From Terrimonas sp964445775 (GTDB lineage: Bacteria; Bacteroidota; Bacteroidia; Chitinophagales; Chitinophagaceae), in assembly GCA_964445775.1 (NCBI GenBank), contig CAYUMH010000005.1, positions 1 through 64,000 of the forward strand: 64,000 bases of DNA. Reading direction: 5' to 3'. Shown here piece by piece: positions 8,737-18,112 of the stretch; position 1 is the first letter of the stretch, and each line of letters begins with the position of its first letter. The translations under genes were made by a program, and so were the position numbers. A model generated the notes under the pieces. That model ran no database searches, was not told the DNA's origin, and saw only the letters and a program-made list of their open reading frames with translations.

Positions 8737-9255
8737 TTATTTTATACCCAACTCTTTCAGCACATCATCACTTTTGTCCAACTTAGGGTCGGCAAATATA
8801 ACGGTAATTCCTTCACTTTTATCCAACACAAAATCGTAACCGCGCTGGGTGGCCATTTTTTGAACAGTATTGTACACTTTATCCTGCACAGGTTTTACCA
8901 GTTCCTGGCGTTTTTTAAACAGATCGCCCTCAAAACCAAAGCGTTGTCTTTGTAATTCTCTTAATTCCTTTTCTTTTAAAAAAAGCTGGTCCTGGCGTTT
9001 TTTCTTTAAATCGTCGCTTAACATTACCTGTTCGGCTTCGTAAGCTTTGTACATGCGGTCCAGGTCCGATTGTTTGGTATCAATATCTTTTTGCCACCCG
9101 GCAGCAACCGCATCCAGTTGTTTCTGGGCTGCTGCGTATTCAGGCATTTTGTCTAAAATATAACGGGTGTCAATAATCGCATATTTCTGAGCACTGGCAG
9201 TAAAAAGAACGGCCAATACAAACCCGAAAACAAACATTAATTTTTTCATATCCAA
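8737..9255 (-). CDS. OmpH/Skp family periplasmic chaperone
   Basis: A 172-residue paralogue of the next gene. The signal peptide covers about 1-22 (ending TASAQ), then YAIIDTRYILDKMPEY, the typical OmpH start, a coiled arm full of K/E/Q (about 40-120), and the closing GYDFVLDKSEGITVIFADP strand that completes the Skp body. It lies 56 nt downstream of bamA on the same strand, the standard order in Bacteroidota. That supports a job in delivering beta-barrel proteins to BamA. Confidence 0.93.
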   Translation of the reverse strand: MDMKKLMFVFGFVLAVLFTASAQKYAIIDTRYILDKMPEYAAAQKQLDAVAAGWQKDIDTKQSDLDRMYKAYEAEQVMLSDDLKKKRQDQLFLKEKELRELQRQRFGFEGDLFKKRQELVKPVQDKVYNTVQKMATQRGYDFVLDKSEGITVIFADPKLDKSDDVLKELGIK

Positions 9256-9311
9256 TACGTTTAATTTTTATAAAATAAATTATCGTACCATGATTGGTTA
9301 AACAACTACTA

Positions 9312-12050
9312 TTATTCCGGTTCAAAACCTAACATAAAGGTAAAGCGGGTAGCATTTTTAAGCCCCTGGCCGGGTTGCATCCTGTCCAGACCAATACCGT
9401 AGTCAAACCCTAACAGGCCAAACATTGGCAGGAAGAAGCGCATACCCACACCCACACTTCTGCGTAAGCGGAACGGGTTATAGCTTTTATAGTCGTACCA
9501 GCCGTTTGCCGCTTCAAAGAATGCCAGACCATAGATAGTACTACCCGGGTTGGTTACTAACGGGTACCTTAACTCTGTTTGGTATTTATTAAAGATAGTA
9601 AAGAACCTGGTAGCATTTTGCTGATCGGGGTTAACCGTTGGATCGGAGTTGTCGTAAACAGGGTATCCACGGTGTGCCACAATATCGTAACCTAACAGAC
9701 CAAAGTTGTTAGTCAGACCGGCATCACCCACCTGGAATCTTTCAAACGGTGAGTAATCCAGTTTTTTGTTGTAGCGGCCCATGAAACCATATTTGGCTGC
9801 AATTTTTAACACGAATTGTTTGTCCTTATCGGCACCCATGGCACGGCCGATAGGCATATACCATTCTGCATTGAATCGCCATTTATGGTACTCCGGTGTT
9901 TTATACGGGTTACTGGAGTTTACCAGGTTCGGGTTAAATGCCGAGTATGGTGGCGTAAACTGTACACTGGCCATTAAGTTAGAACCACTACGTGGGAAAA
10001 TGGGGTCGAATACAGAAGAACGCTGTAAAGCAATTTTAAAGCTTAAGTTATTTGAGGTACCATCTTTAATACCTTCAAATATCGGGTAGTTCCGCATTTT
10101 GTATTGCTGGAAGCTGGCCGTAAATACCAGGTTAAAGAAGTCATCGGGCCATTTCAGCTGTTTACCGAAAGAAGCCGAAATACCATTTACAATTAAGTAG
10201 GTAGTATCCGAACGTTTACGGTCAATACGGCCGGTGTACGGGTCAAAGCTATTGGTGTACTTACTGTTGTTGTAAGCAAGTGTAAGCGAGTTACGTTTTT
10301 TACCCCCTAACCATGGTTCGGTGAACGAGAAGTTATAGGAACGGAAGGCCGCACCGTTTGACTGCACACGTAAGCTCAGCTTCTGGCCATCACCCGTTGG
10401 CAACGGATCCCATGATTCTTTTTTCCAGATATTACGGATAGAGAAGTTATTAAAGGTAACACCCAGCGTACCGGTTAAACCGATACCACCACCCCAACCG
10501 GCAGACAGTTCCAATTGGTCGGATGATTTTTCCTCCAGTTTCCAGTTAATATCCACAGTACCATCATCCGCATTCGGCACAGGTACCGGGTTAATAGATT
10601 CCTGGTTAAAGTAATTCAGGTTGGCCAGCTCACGGATAGAACGGATCATATCCGAACGGCTGAACAGCTCACCCGGCATTGTTCTTAACTCACGGCGGAT
10701 AACGTGGTCCTTGGTACGGTCGTTACCGGCAATGGTAACATTTTTAATACGGGCCTGCGGACCTTCACGTAAACGTATTTCGTGGTCAATGGTATCATTG
10801 TATACCGCAGTTTCAATGGCATCGGCCTGGTAAAACAGGTAACCGTCGTCCATATATAAACCCTGGATATCCATACCACCATCAGCAGATTGTTCTTTAC
10901 CCAGTCTTTTATTTAAGATGTCCAGGTTATAAATATCGCCTTTGCGGATATCCAGTATCCTGTTCAGGATGGAGTCGCCATATTTGGCATTACCTTTCCA
11001 GGCAATATTACCAAAGTAGTATTTACGGCCTTCAGATACTTTCAGGTCAACATATAAACTGTTGCCGGTGGCAGTAACGGTATCGGCTATGATCTGGGCA
11101 TCACGGAAACCCAGGGAGTTGTAATATTTTAATACTTTATCCTTGTCTTCCTCGTATTTAACCGGGTTGTATTTGCCATTACCAAAACGGATACGCAGGT
11201 AGGGATCCAGCATGCGACGGGTTTTGGTGAAAGACAGGAAACCGTAATCTTTCAGGTACTCTTTAAAGGTCACATCTTCATGTGCGCCGTAAGGGTTTTT
11301 ATGTTCGGTGGGATATAAAGAGATCCTCAGTCTTTCTTTGGTTCCCTTCATTTGCTTTTTCAGCTTCATCTCGTCTACCGACTCATTGCCTACAAAGCTT
11401 ACCCCGTCAATTTTTACTTTTTTGCCTTTGGTTACATATATATTTAAGGTATTGGTATTAACAAAATTGGGTTCAGGTTTTTCTTCTACCCTGATTTTTA
11501 CGTTCTGGAAACCTTTTTCCTGGTAAAACTTAGTGGTTACCTCGTTGATGTTCCGGCGCATATGCTCGGTGATAAGGGTTTGTTTTACCAGTGCGATCTT
11601 ACCCTGCAGTTCATCGGCATCTGATTTTTTAATGCCGTGCCATTTAATGGTGCCCAGGCGTGGACGTTCCATTACATTTAACTCCAGGCTTACTTTATCG
11701 TCAACAATTTTAGTAATATAAATATCTACGTCGGAGAAAAGCTTTTGCTTCCAAAGATTGGTGATCGCTTTTGAAAAGATATCGGAGCCGGGGTGACGGA
11801 ATTTGTCGCCTACCTGTAAACCTGAGATGGACAGTACAATGGCGGTATCCAGGTGCTTGATACCCTGTACCCGTATTTCGGCCACAGTGTACTCCCTGGG
11901 TAAGCGGGCATTCTGCCACTCCAATAATTTGGGATCAAGGGAGGTGGGAGGTAGTGTATCGGTTTGCACTTGTGCTGCAGTGGTTTGCATTAATAAAAAT
12001 GCAAAGAAAGTTGCAATGGCACCGGCCTTAAATAAAAAACGTAGTCTCAT
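9312..12050 (-). CDS. bamA: Outer membrane protein assembly factor BamA
   Basis: This 912-residue protein is longer than the proteobacterial BamA (about 800), as usual in this phylum. After a signal peptide (1-26) come about five POTRA domains (roughly 50-500), recognisable from EYTVAEIRVQGIKHLD, VKIDGVSFVGNESVD and RIKNVTIAGNDRTKD. The C-terminal half is the 16-strand barrel, with NFGLLGYDIVAHRGYPVY corresponding to the conserved loop-6 region and an aromatic last strand FTFMLGFEPE. It catalyses folding of outer-membrane barrels. It is followed by two ompH genes and preceded by uppS. Confidence 0.96.
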   Translation of the reverse strand: MRLRFLFKAGAIATFFAFLLMQTTAAQVQTDTLPPTSLDPKLLEWQNARLPREYTVAEIRVQGIKHLDTAIVLSISGLQVGDKFRHPGSDIFSKAITNLWKQKLFSDVDIYITKIVDDKVSLELNVMERPRLGTIKWHGIKKSDADELQGKIALVKQTLITEHMRRNINEVTTKFYQEKGFQNVKIRVEEKPEPNFVNTNTLNIYVTKGKKVKIDGVSFVGNESVDEMKLKKQMKGTKERLRISLYPTEHKNPYGAHEDVTFKEYLKDYGFLSFTKTRRMLDPYLRIRFGNGKYNPVKYEEDKDKVLKYYNSLGFRDAQIIADTVTATGNSLYVDLKVSEGRKYYFGNIAWKGNAKYGDSILNRILDIRKGDIYNLDILNKRLGKEQSADGGMDIQGLYMDDGYLFYQADAIETAVYNDTIDHEIRLREGPQARIKNVTIAGNDRTKDHVIRRELRTMPGELFSRSDMIRSIRELANLNYFNQESINPVPVPNADDGTVDINWKLEEKSSDQLELSAGWGGGIGLTGTLGVTFNNFSIRNIWKKESWDPLPTGDGQKLSLRVQSNGAAFRSYNFSFTEPWLGGKKRNSLTLAYNNSKYTNSFDPYTGRIDRKRSDTTYLIVNGISASFGKQLKWPDDFFNLVFTASFQQYKMRNYPIFEGIKDGTSNNLSFKIALQRSSVFDPIFPRSGSNLMASVQFTPPYSAFNPNLVNSSNPYKTPEYHKWRFNAEWYMPIGRAMGADKDKQFVLKIAAKYGFMGRYNKKLDYSPFERFQVGDAGLTNNFGLLGYDIVAHRGYPVYDNSDPTVNPDQQNATRFFTIFNKYQTELRYPLVTNPGSTIYGLAFFEAANGWYDYKSYNPFRLRRSVGVGMRFFLPMFGLLGFDYGIGLDRMQPGQGLKNATRFTFMLGFEPE

Positions 12051-12250
12051 TTTTATAGATCAAGTAGGTCTGATTATTCACGTTAAATGCAAACCTTTAA
12101 ACAATTAGTTTGTTAAACCTAAGCAAGTAAACATGTCTAAACCTTCTTCTTGCGTCGGCAAATTAACAGTAAATATCGTAAGTGTTTGTTAAAACCTATC
12201 ATCAGCCCTTTGCAGCTGCCGACAGGCTGTAATTCTTATATTAATTTAGT

Positions 12251-12991
12251 TTATACCTGTTCGCTGGTTTTACCAAAACGTCTTTCCCTTAACTGGTAAT
12301 CCTCAATAGCTTCGTACAAATTTTGTTTTCTGAAGTCGGGCCAGCGCACATTGGTAAAATATAGCTCGGCATAGGCTAACTGGTATAACAAAAAGTTGCT
12401 GATGCGGTATTCCCCGCTTGTTCTGATCATCAGCTCCGGGTCGGGAAATTCGCCGGTAGCCAGGTGCCGGTGCAGCACATCCTGGGTAATATCCTCAACG
12501 GCCAGGGAGCCTTCCTTCACCTTTTGCGCAATTTTTTGGGCGGCATGGGCCAGTTCCCAACGGCCGCTATAACTTAAAGCCATTACCAGGTTCAGGCCGG
12601 TATTGTCTTTTGTCATGTCCAGCGCCTCATTCAATTCCTGCTGTGCCGATCCCGGTAACATATCAAAGTCGCCGATCATGCGCAAACGGATATTGTTCTT
12701 ATGCAAAGACTCCACTTCCTTTCTGATCGTATTGACCAGCAGTTCCATCAGGCCATTTACTTCGTACTCGGGCCGGTCCCAGTTTTCGGTAGAAAAGGCA
12801 TATAAAGTAAGGTATTCAACACCCAGTTCAGCACAGCCTTCTACAATATTCCTTACACTTTCCACGCCCTGGTAATGTCCGAAAAGCCGGTCCTGTCCCT
12901 GCTCCTTTGCCCAACGGCCGTTACCATCCATAATGATGGCAATATGGCGTGGGAGCCTGGTTTTATCTATGCGTTGCAGTACGTCAGACAT
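12251..12991 (-). CDS. uppS: Isoprenyl (undecaprenyl) diphosphate synthase
   Basis: This 246-residue cis-prenyltransferase condenses isopentenyl diphosphate onto farnesyl diphosphate to make the C55 lipid carrier for peptidoglycan and surface glycans. Visible motifs are HIAIIMDGNGRWA (catalytic Asp and phosphate loop), YLTLYAFSTENW, the RTSGEYRISNFLLYQ helix and ELYFTNVRWPDF. Length fits the family. It lies upstream of bamA with a 200-bp gap, so it may be transcribed separately. A TACCTTTG -7 box sits about 25 nt upstream of the start codon. Confidence 0.96.
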   Translation of the reverse strand: MSDVLQRIDKTRLPRHIAIIMDGNGRWAKEQGQDRLFGHYQGVESVRNIVEGCAELGVEYLTLYAFSTENWDRPEYEVNGLMELLVNTIRKEVESLHKNNIRLRMIGDFDMLPGSAQQELNEALDMTKDNTGLNLVMALSYSGRWELAHAAQKIAQKVKEGSLAVEDITQDVLHRHLATGEFPDPELMIRTSGEYRISNFLLYQLAYAELYFTNVRWPDFRKQNLYEAIEDYQLRERRFGKTSEQV

Positions 12992-13016
12992 ATTTTTACC
13001 GGTTTGTAAAAGTGCA

Positions 13017-13024
13017 CAAAGGTA
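13017..13024 (-). promoter_or_regulatory. Candidate -7 box of uppS
   Basis: The minus strand reads TACCTTTG, an exact TAnnTTTG match, 26 nt before the uppS start codon. A -33 element is not obvious. Confidence 0.5.
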
Positions 13025-13228
13025 TAAAACCCTTGCATAGCACGGATAATATTTATATGTTAATGAAAATTAAGGCTAACCGATCAATTAAAATACAGTA
13101 AATCAACATGTTATATGTTCTGAATAATTACTTATTTCCTTTTCCGGGCAGTTTTGGTACTGCAAACGGGTAAGCCGTAAGCAAAACCGGATGCCTGATG
13201 GTGGTTTGTGGAGTGGCACCGTAAACCC

Positions 13229-13258
13229 GAAAAGGAAACCCGGCTTGAGGCCGGGTTT
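13229..13258 (-). terminator. Rho-independent terminator of pyrH
   Basis: AAACCCGGC (minus strand) pairs perfectly with GCCGGGTTT over a CTCAA loop (13236-13258) and is followed by CCTTTTC. It begins 9 nt past the pyrH stop codon. Confidence 0.85.
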
Positions 13259-13266
13259 GTAATATG

Positions 13267-13977
13267 TTAACTTACTAAGGTTCCTACTTTTTCGCCGGTA
13301 ACTACCCTGCGTAAGTTGCCCTCCTTGTTCATATCAAAAACAATGATAGGCAGGTTATTTTCCATACACAGTGTAAATGCGGTCATATCCATTACACGTA
13401 AGTTTTTGCTTAAACATTCCTGGAAAGTAATGGTGCCGTATTTGGTAGCGGTGGGGTCTTTTTCCGGATCGGCAGTATAAATGCCATCAACACGGGTACC
13501 TTTTAGTATTACATCGGCATTTATTTCAATGGCACGTAAGGAACCGGCCGTATCGGTAGTAAAATAAGGATTACCGGTACCGGCGCCAAAGATCACTACA
13601 CGTCCTTTTTCAACGTGGCGGATAGCACGGCGGCGGATATAAGGTTCCGCGATCTGCTCCATTTTAATAGCACTTTGCAAACGGGTGTACACCCCCACTT
13701 TTTCCAGACCCGCCTGTAAAGCCATACCATTAATAACGGTAGCCAGCATACCCATATAATCGCCATGGGCACGTTCAATACCTGTTTCGGCCTCGTTCAT
13801 ACCGCGGTAAATATTACCACCGCCAATTACAATGGCTACCTGCACGCCCAACTCGGTTATCGATTTTACATCACGGGCATATTGGGCAATAACGTCGGAG
13901 TCCATACCAAAACTTTTGTCGCCCATTAACGATTCGCCGGATAATTTTAATAGTACACGTTTATACTTTGGAAGCAT
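13267..13977 (-). CDS. pyrH: UMP kinase
   Basis: This 236-residue amino-acid-kinase-fold enzyme phosphorylates UMP to UDP in pyrimidine synthesis. Characteristic stretches are VLLKLSGESLMG at the N-terminus, VAIVIGGGNIYRG, GNPYFTTDTAGSLRA (UMP binding) and VDGIYTADPEKDP. The bacterial hexameric type is indicated by length and motif set. In many genomes pyrH neighbours tsf and frr; here it stands next to uppS only, facing away from the 14232 gene, with its own terminator. Confidence 0.97.
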   Translation of the reverse strand: MLPKYKRVLLKLSGESLMGDKSFGMDSDVIAQYARDVKSITELGVQVAIVIGGGNIYRGMNEAETGIERAHGDYMGMLATVINGMALQAGLEKVGVYTRLQSAIKMEQIAEPYIRRRAIRHVEKGRVVIFGAGTGNPYFTTDTAGSLRAIEINADVILKGTRVDGIYTADPEKDPTATKYGTITFQECLSKNLRVMDMTAFTLCMENNLPIIVFDMNKEGNLRRVVTGEKVGTLVS

Positions 13978-14068
13978 AGCCTGTAGTTGTGTTGTTAGTA
14001 ATAAATTAGGTAAGTAATAATCGGTGGCGAAGATAGGTGAAAATAGTTTTTATAAAAACCGCAATACC

Positions 14069-14111
14069 CCGATCTTAGATCTTAGATGTGTGATCTAAGA
14101 TTTGAGATCGG
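14069..14111. repeat. Imperfect inverted repeat between pyrH and the 14232 gene
   Basis: Arms of about 19 bp (CCGATCTTAGATCTTAGAT and ATCTAAGATTTGAGATCGG) pair with a few mismatches around GTGTG. It lies between two divergent genes, so termination is unlikely; it may be an operator or part of a dispersed GATCTTAGAT-type repeat. Confidence 0.6.
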
Positions 14112-14196
14112 ATTATAGTTCAAATTTTAGCCGAATAAAGTAATGATAAAGTCCGTTCCGGTTTATTTTTTAGTTTTTCCTTTTCCATGGCTTTTG

Positions 14197-14204
14197 TATC
14201 TTTA
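14197..14204 (+). promoter_or_regulatory. Candidate -7 box of the 14232 gene
   Basis: TATCTTTA, one base from the TAnnTTTG consensus, 27 nt upstream of the start codon. Confidence 0.4.
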
Positions 14205-14231
14205 GTACCTGCTACAAAATAGCAGAACCTT

Positions 14232-16268
14232 ATGCCTGTGCGTACCATTAAGAAGATATGTCTTTTACTGGGGCTTAGTTTTTTTTCCTTCCTCCAAGCC
14301 TTTACCCAAAGCCTGAACGGGCAAAAGATCATGGTAGGCGCCGATGCTCCCGCATTTGTGGTGTTTAATGATGATATTGTAAATGCCGAGTTCAATACCC
14401 CCGAGGGTAGTAAGTTTTATGCGCTTAAAGGCCGCAGCGACAAATCCATGTCCATTACCTATAAATCGGATGGCAAGGAAATACCAGATAATATTGGCCT
14501 GACCATACAGGAAGGCAAGCGTAGTCATTACCTGATCATCAGTTTTAATAAAAATTATGACATTAATAAGGACCCTTCCCTATGGTATGATTTTGCCAAT
14601 TTGAAGGAATTGAAGAAAATAGCTGACCGGCAAAAAGCCAGCAATAAAGAAGAACTGGCCAAACTGGAGCAGGAACAGGAGCAGGAAAGGCAACAACAGG
14701 TCAAAGAAAGGGACCAGGAAGCCGTCGCATTACGCAAACAACAGGAGGCTGACGCCGTTAAACGCAAAAAAGAAATAGAGGAAGCCGGTAAAAAGGATAT
14801 TGCCTTACAGGCAGAGAATGAAAAAAAATTAGCCAAAGCACGGGAGGAAGAAAAGAAAAAAGATGACGAACGTAAAAAAGCCGAAGCGGCCGTTAAAGCA
14901 CAGGATGAGGAACGTAAGAAAATTGAAGCCCTGCTGAAACAGGAGGAAGAGTCCAATAAGCTGGCATTGGATAAAAATAAAAAACAGGCTGAAGAGGAAC
15001 GTAAGAAAGCCGAAGCCGCAGCCAAAGCCCGCGATGAAGAAGATAAACGTATTGCCGCAGCAGCAGCAAAGAAAAAAGAAGAGGAAGAGAAGGCAAAACA
15101 GGCTGCCCTGTTAAAACAACAGGCCGAAGATAAGAAACTGGCCGAAGCTGCCGCTAAACGCAAACAGGAGGAAGACCGGAAGCTGGAAGAACAGTTGGCC
15201 AAACTGAAGGAAGAAGACCGCAAAAAAGCGGAAGCTGCCGCTAAAAAGAAAAGAGAGGAAGAAGAGAAGAAAGAAGCCGCCCTGGCACAGGCGCGTATAG
15301 ATGCTCTTAAAAAACAGGAGGAAGAAGACCGTAAGAAAAAAGCACAGGAAGAATCGGTTGCCAAAGCTGCCACCAAAAAACGTGAAGAAGAACGCTTAAA
15401 AGCTGAAGAGGCAGAGAATAAACGTATTGCAGCCGAAAAGAAAAAGGCGGATGACCTGGCAAAAGCCGAGGCCAAACGTAAAGAGGATGAACGGAAACTG
15501 GCAGAAGCGGTTGCTAAAGCCAAGGCAGAAGAAGAGCGTAAGAAGAAAGAACACGAAGAGGCCCTGGCCTTATTGAAAAAAATAGAGGAAGAGAAGGAAA
15601 AAGCGAAACGGGAGAAAGCCTATTCCCGTGCCGGACTATGGGAACGTTATGGCAGCAAGGGCATTAATGTATTTGATCCGCCTAAGATGCAGATGGACTA
15701 CCTGAACGCGGATTGTTACTTAATAGCCGATACCATTAAGAACTATAAATATGCCATGGAGCTGATTGCCAAACCGGCCAACCTGAATGTAACATCAGAA
15801 AAGACGGTAAATGGTGGCGTATCGCTTACGCTGGAGAATATCTCTTTTAACGAGGCCAATGTGTATTTTAAAATAAAAGTAAGTAATAAGAGCAAGGAGG
15901 ATTTTTTAATGGGCGCTACCATGGTATACTGGTATAATGAAGATGGATCGCCTAAAAAAATATTAAAACTGAGCTACCTCACCTATTTACAAATGATGCC
16001 GATTGTACCTCCCGGACAAGAGCAGCATATTGTATTGGTTATCCGTAATGCCAGTATACAGGATAATGAGCTGGTAAATATTAATATCAGTGAACGCCGC
16101 CCCGAAAAAGAAAAACTGGATATTGTACTGGACGGGAAAGTATATAATAAGGAGCAGTTTAAAAACGCTAAACCCATAGTAGTAGAAACTATTGAAAGTG
16201 TAAAAGACCACAACACCGACGCTACCGAAAAAACGAAAAAGAAAAAGGGGAGAAAGAAAAAAGATTAA
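14232..16268 (+). CDS. Secreted protein with a long K/E/A-rich coiled coil between two folded ends
   Basis: This 678-residue protein has a signal peptide (about 1-26, LSFFSFLQAFTQ). Residues about 27-125 form a small beta-rich domain (IMVGADAPAFVVFND, YALKGRSDKSMSI). About 130-465 is an uninterrupted, highly charged helix built of repeated KK-EEE-RKKAEAAAKA units, like TolA or IF-2 linkers. About 466-640 is a second beta-rich domain (NVTSEKTVNGGVSLTLENI, FKIKVSNKSKEDFLMGATM). The flanking domains faintly resemble the TraN/DUF4138 conjugation protein split by the helix, but that is only an impression. The tail is lysine-rich. It is followed after 3 nt by a lytic transglycosylase, so a role spanning or anchoring in the cell envelope is likely. 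Confidence 0.75.
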   Translation: MPVRTIKKICLLLGLSFFSFLQAFTQSLNGQKIMVGADAPAFVVFNDDIVNAEFNTPEGSKFYALKGRSDKSMSITYKSDGKEIPDNIGLTIQEGKRSHYLIISFNKNYDINKDPSLWYDFANLKELKKIADRQKASNKEELAKLEQEQEQERQQQVKERDQEAVALRKQQEADAVKRKKEIEEAGKKDIALQAENEKKLAKAREEEKKKDDERKKAEAAVKAQDEERKKIEALLKQEEESNKLALDKNKKQAEEERKKAEAAAKARDEEDKRIAAAAAKKKEEEEKAKQAALLKQQAEDKKLAEAAAKRKQEEDRKLEEQLAKLKEEDRKKAEAAAKKKREEEEKKEAALAQARIDALKKQEEEDRKKKAQEESVAKAATKKREEERLKAEEAENKRIAAEKKKADDLAKAEAKRKEDERKLAEAVAKAKAEEERKKKEHEEALALLKKIEEEKEKAKREKAYSRAGLWERYGSKGINVFDPPKMQMDYLNADCYLIADTIKNYKYAMELIAKPANLNVTSEKTVNGGVSLTLENISFNEANVYFKIKVSNKSKEDFLMGATMVYWYNEDGSPKKILKLSYLTYLQMMPIVPPGQEQHIVLVIRNASIQDNELVNINISERRPEKEKLDIVLDGKVYNKEQFKNAKPIVVETIESVKDHNTDATEKTKKKKGRKKKD

Positions 16269-16271
16269 CCC

Positions 16272-17363
16272 ATGCCAGTATTGACTAAAAAAGGTAGGCT
16301 TATATCCTTACCCGTTTTACTATTGTTCTTATTACTAACGGGCAGCCGGGCAACAGCCCAGCATAGCGTGTTTTTTTGCGGCGAACGTATACCACTTGAA
16401 AAAAGTTTTGTGGCCGATAAGCTGATGAATATTATCCGCAAGCAGGTGCCGCTGGTGAATATGAAATCCTTACGTGCCCGTACCGAAACCTATTTCCCCA
16501 TTGTGGTAAAATACCTGAAGCTTTTTAATATACCCGAGGACCTGAAGTACCTGCCCATTGTGGAAAGCGCTTTTATGGCTTCGGTACGTTCGCATGCCGG
16601 GGCGCATGGCTTTTGGCAGATCATGCCTGCTACCGCCGCACAGTATGGAATGATCATGAATGATGCGGTAGATGAACGGGAGGATATTTTTAAAGCCAGC
16701 GAAGTGGGTTGTAAGCTGTTGCGGTTTCATTATGATTTTTATAAAAAACGTTACCAGGTTGGTTCCTGGGTACTGGCAGCGGCGGCTTATAATAATGGTA
16801 TCGGTAATATTGATAAAGCAATCAAACGCCAAGGCACCGATTATTTTTCCATGAACCTGAACCCTGAAACGGCTGCTTATGTTTACAAGATCATTGCTGT
16901 TAAGGAGTTGTTTGAATATCCGGAGATCTATATGAAAAACTTTGGCTATAATGTTTTTGCAACGGATAAACCGGTAAAGGTAAAAGCCGGTGGCGATGAG
17001 AATGATGCGGCCTTCACTAAAATACAACTGGATGTAAGCGAAACCGAAGCCAAATCGCTGGAAGTGGTAAAGCCGGCCAAATATATACCTGCAAAAATTA
17101 TTGGTTCCTATAAAAAGTTTAAGGATGGCAACCTGGTTAAGATAGAGCTGGAACAGGATATGACCACCCCCTTAGGTTTTTCCAAAAAAGGTTACACTTT
17201 CAGTGTTCCGGGCTGGATCATTGACGACCGTGTTTTTGTAGACCTTGGTTACGGGCACGATCTTACTCTTTGCGATATGGGATTGCAAAAAGGAATTGCC
17301 TTAAGTGAATTAAAAGGTAAAAAACCAGGTGTAATGTTAAGGAATACCGGCTACAGCGATTAA
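16272..17363 (+). CDS. Lytic transglycosylase, SLT domain (MltD-like)
   Basis: This 363-residue protein has a signal peptide (about 1-29, ending ATAQ) and an SLT/GH23 domain at about 75-220. The catalytic glutamate lies in LKYLPIVESAF. AGAHGFWQIMPATAAQYG and AAAAYNNGIGNIDKAIK are the standard substrate-groove motifs. The enzyme cleaves the MurNAc-GlcNAc bond of peptidoglycan, forming 1,6-anhydroMurNAc. The C-terminal 120 residues are unassigned and lack a clear LysM. Its start is 3 nt after the stop of the coiled-coil protein, so the two are co-transcribed and probably work together at the wall. Confidence 0.93.
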   Translation: MPVLTKKGRLISLPVLLLFLLLTGSRATAQHSVFFCGERIPLEKSFVADKLMNIIRKQVPLVNMKSLRARTETYFPIVVKYLKLFNIPEDLKYLPIVESAFMASVRSHAGAHGFWQIMPATAAQYGMIMNDAVDEREDIFKASEVGCKLLRFHYDFYKKRYQVGSWVLAAAAYNNGIGNIDKAIKRQGTDYFSMNLNPETAAYVYKIIAVKELFEYPEIYMKNFGYNVFATDKPVKVKAGGDENDAAFTKIQLDVSETEAKSLEVVKPAKYIPAKIIGSYKKFKDGNLVKIELEQDMTTPLGFSKKGYTFSVPGWIIDDRVFVDLGYGHDLTLCDMGLQKGIALSELKGKKPGVMLRNTGYSD

Positions 17364-17378
17364 AACCAGCCGGCTTTT
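17346..17378 (+). terminator. Possible terminator of the transglycosylase operon
   Basis: CCGGCT within the last codons pairs with AGCCGG just after the stop, followed by CTTTTATT. The stem is only 6-7 bp and the loop 15 nt, so this is tentative. Confidence 0.4.
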
Positions 17379-17379
17379 A

Positions 17380-18099
17380 TTACCTGTCGGTAAAACGACC
17401 CGTCTTCTTTAAATACCTCACCATTACATATAAGAGTACTAATCCGCCAAGGCTGATGGCCAGGGCTTCCATACGGTCATCGCGATCATCTAACTGCGGA
17501 TAGTTGAGCAACAATAATAAGGCGATACCACATAACCAGATGAACTGGGTGGTATGCTCTCTTAAAATCCAGCGTTTCCAGTTAAAATGCATACCCGAGA
17601 AAGTTTTTTTCAAGCCTGATATTTTGGGTATCCAGCGGTTTACATTTTTACAGTACTCATCGTAACCGGGACCAAATTTTGAACGTAAAAAATTTTCTTC
17701 CGCCAGTACAATGGCCTGGTAAATGAAAAGGAAAACAGGCATCATTACAGCCACATAAATGAGCGAGTTGGCCAGGATGCCTACACCCAGTAACATTAAT
17801 ATATTGCCTACATATAAAGGGTTACGGCAGTGACTGAAAATACCTTCCGTTACAAGACCATCAGCATAGGGTTTACCCTCTTTACCACCCCGTACGATAT
17901 AAGCCAGTCCGATAGTAGCGCCGCGTATAGCCTGACCAAGACAGGTGATCACTAATCCCAAAACAATAGGCCATATATAAAAATCGGAGCCTAATAATTT
18001 GCCTGAAAAAAGCGGGGGTGACGGCACAAACAGAACGGCATAAAACAGGATGAAGATGATATTACGATACTTGAAAAAAAAGTTCCCGATGCTGACCAT
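17380..18099 (-). CDS. Isoprenylcysteine carboxyl methyltransferase / phospholipid methyltransferase family membrane protein
   Basis: This 239-residue integral membrane protein has about five hydrophobic segments. The SAM-binding signature SHCRNPLYVGNILMLLG lies mid-protein, and ENFLRSKFGPGYDEYCKNVNRWIP matches the conserved C-terminal part of the ICMT/PEMT fold. The substrate in bacteria is usually unknown (lipid or small molecule). It is 13 nt downstream of cmoA on the same strand and is likely co-transcribed. The last 70 residues add two more hydrophobic stretches that are not part of the core. Confidence 0.85.
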   Translation of the reverse strand: MVSIGNFFFKYRNIIFILFYAVLFVPSPPLFSGKLLGSDFYIWPIVLGLVITCLGQAIRGATIGLAYIVRGGKEGKPYADGLVTEGIFSHCRNPLYVGNILMLLGVGILANSLIYVAVMMPVFLFIYQAIVLAEENFLRSKFGPGYDEYCKNVNRWIPKISGLKKTFSGMHFNWKRWILREHTTQFIWLCGIALLLLLNYPQLDDRDDRMEALAISLGGLVLLYVMVRYLKKTGRFTDR

Positions 18100-18112
18100 A
18101 AAAGATATTGAT

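Noticed and set aside
14555..15523. A 322-codon open frame on the minus strand, rich in Ser/Ala/Phe
   Set aside because: It is the antisense of the K/E/A-rich coiled coil of the 14232 gene; the low complexity keeps stops away. No motif, start signal or plausible fold.
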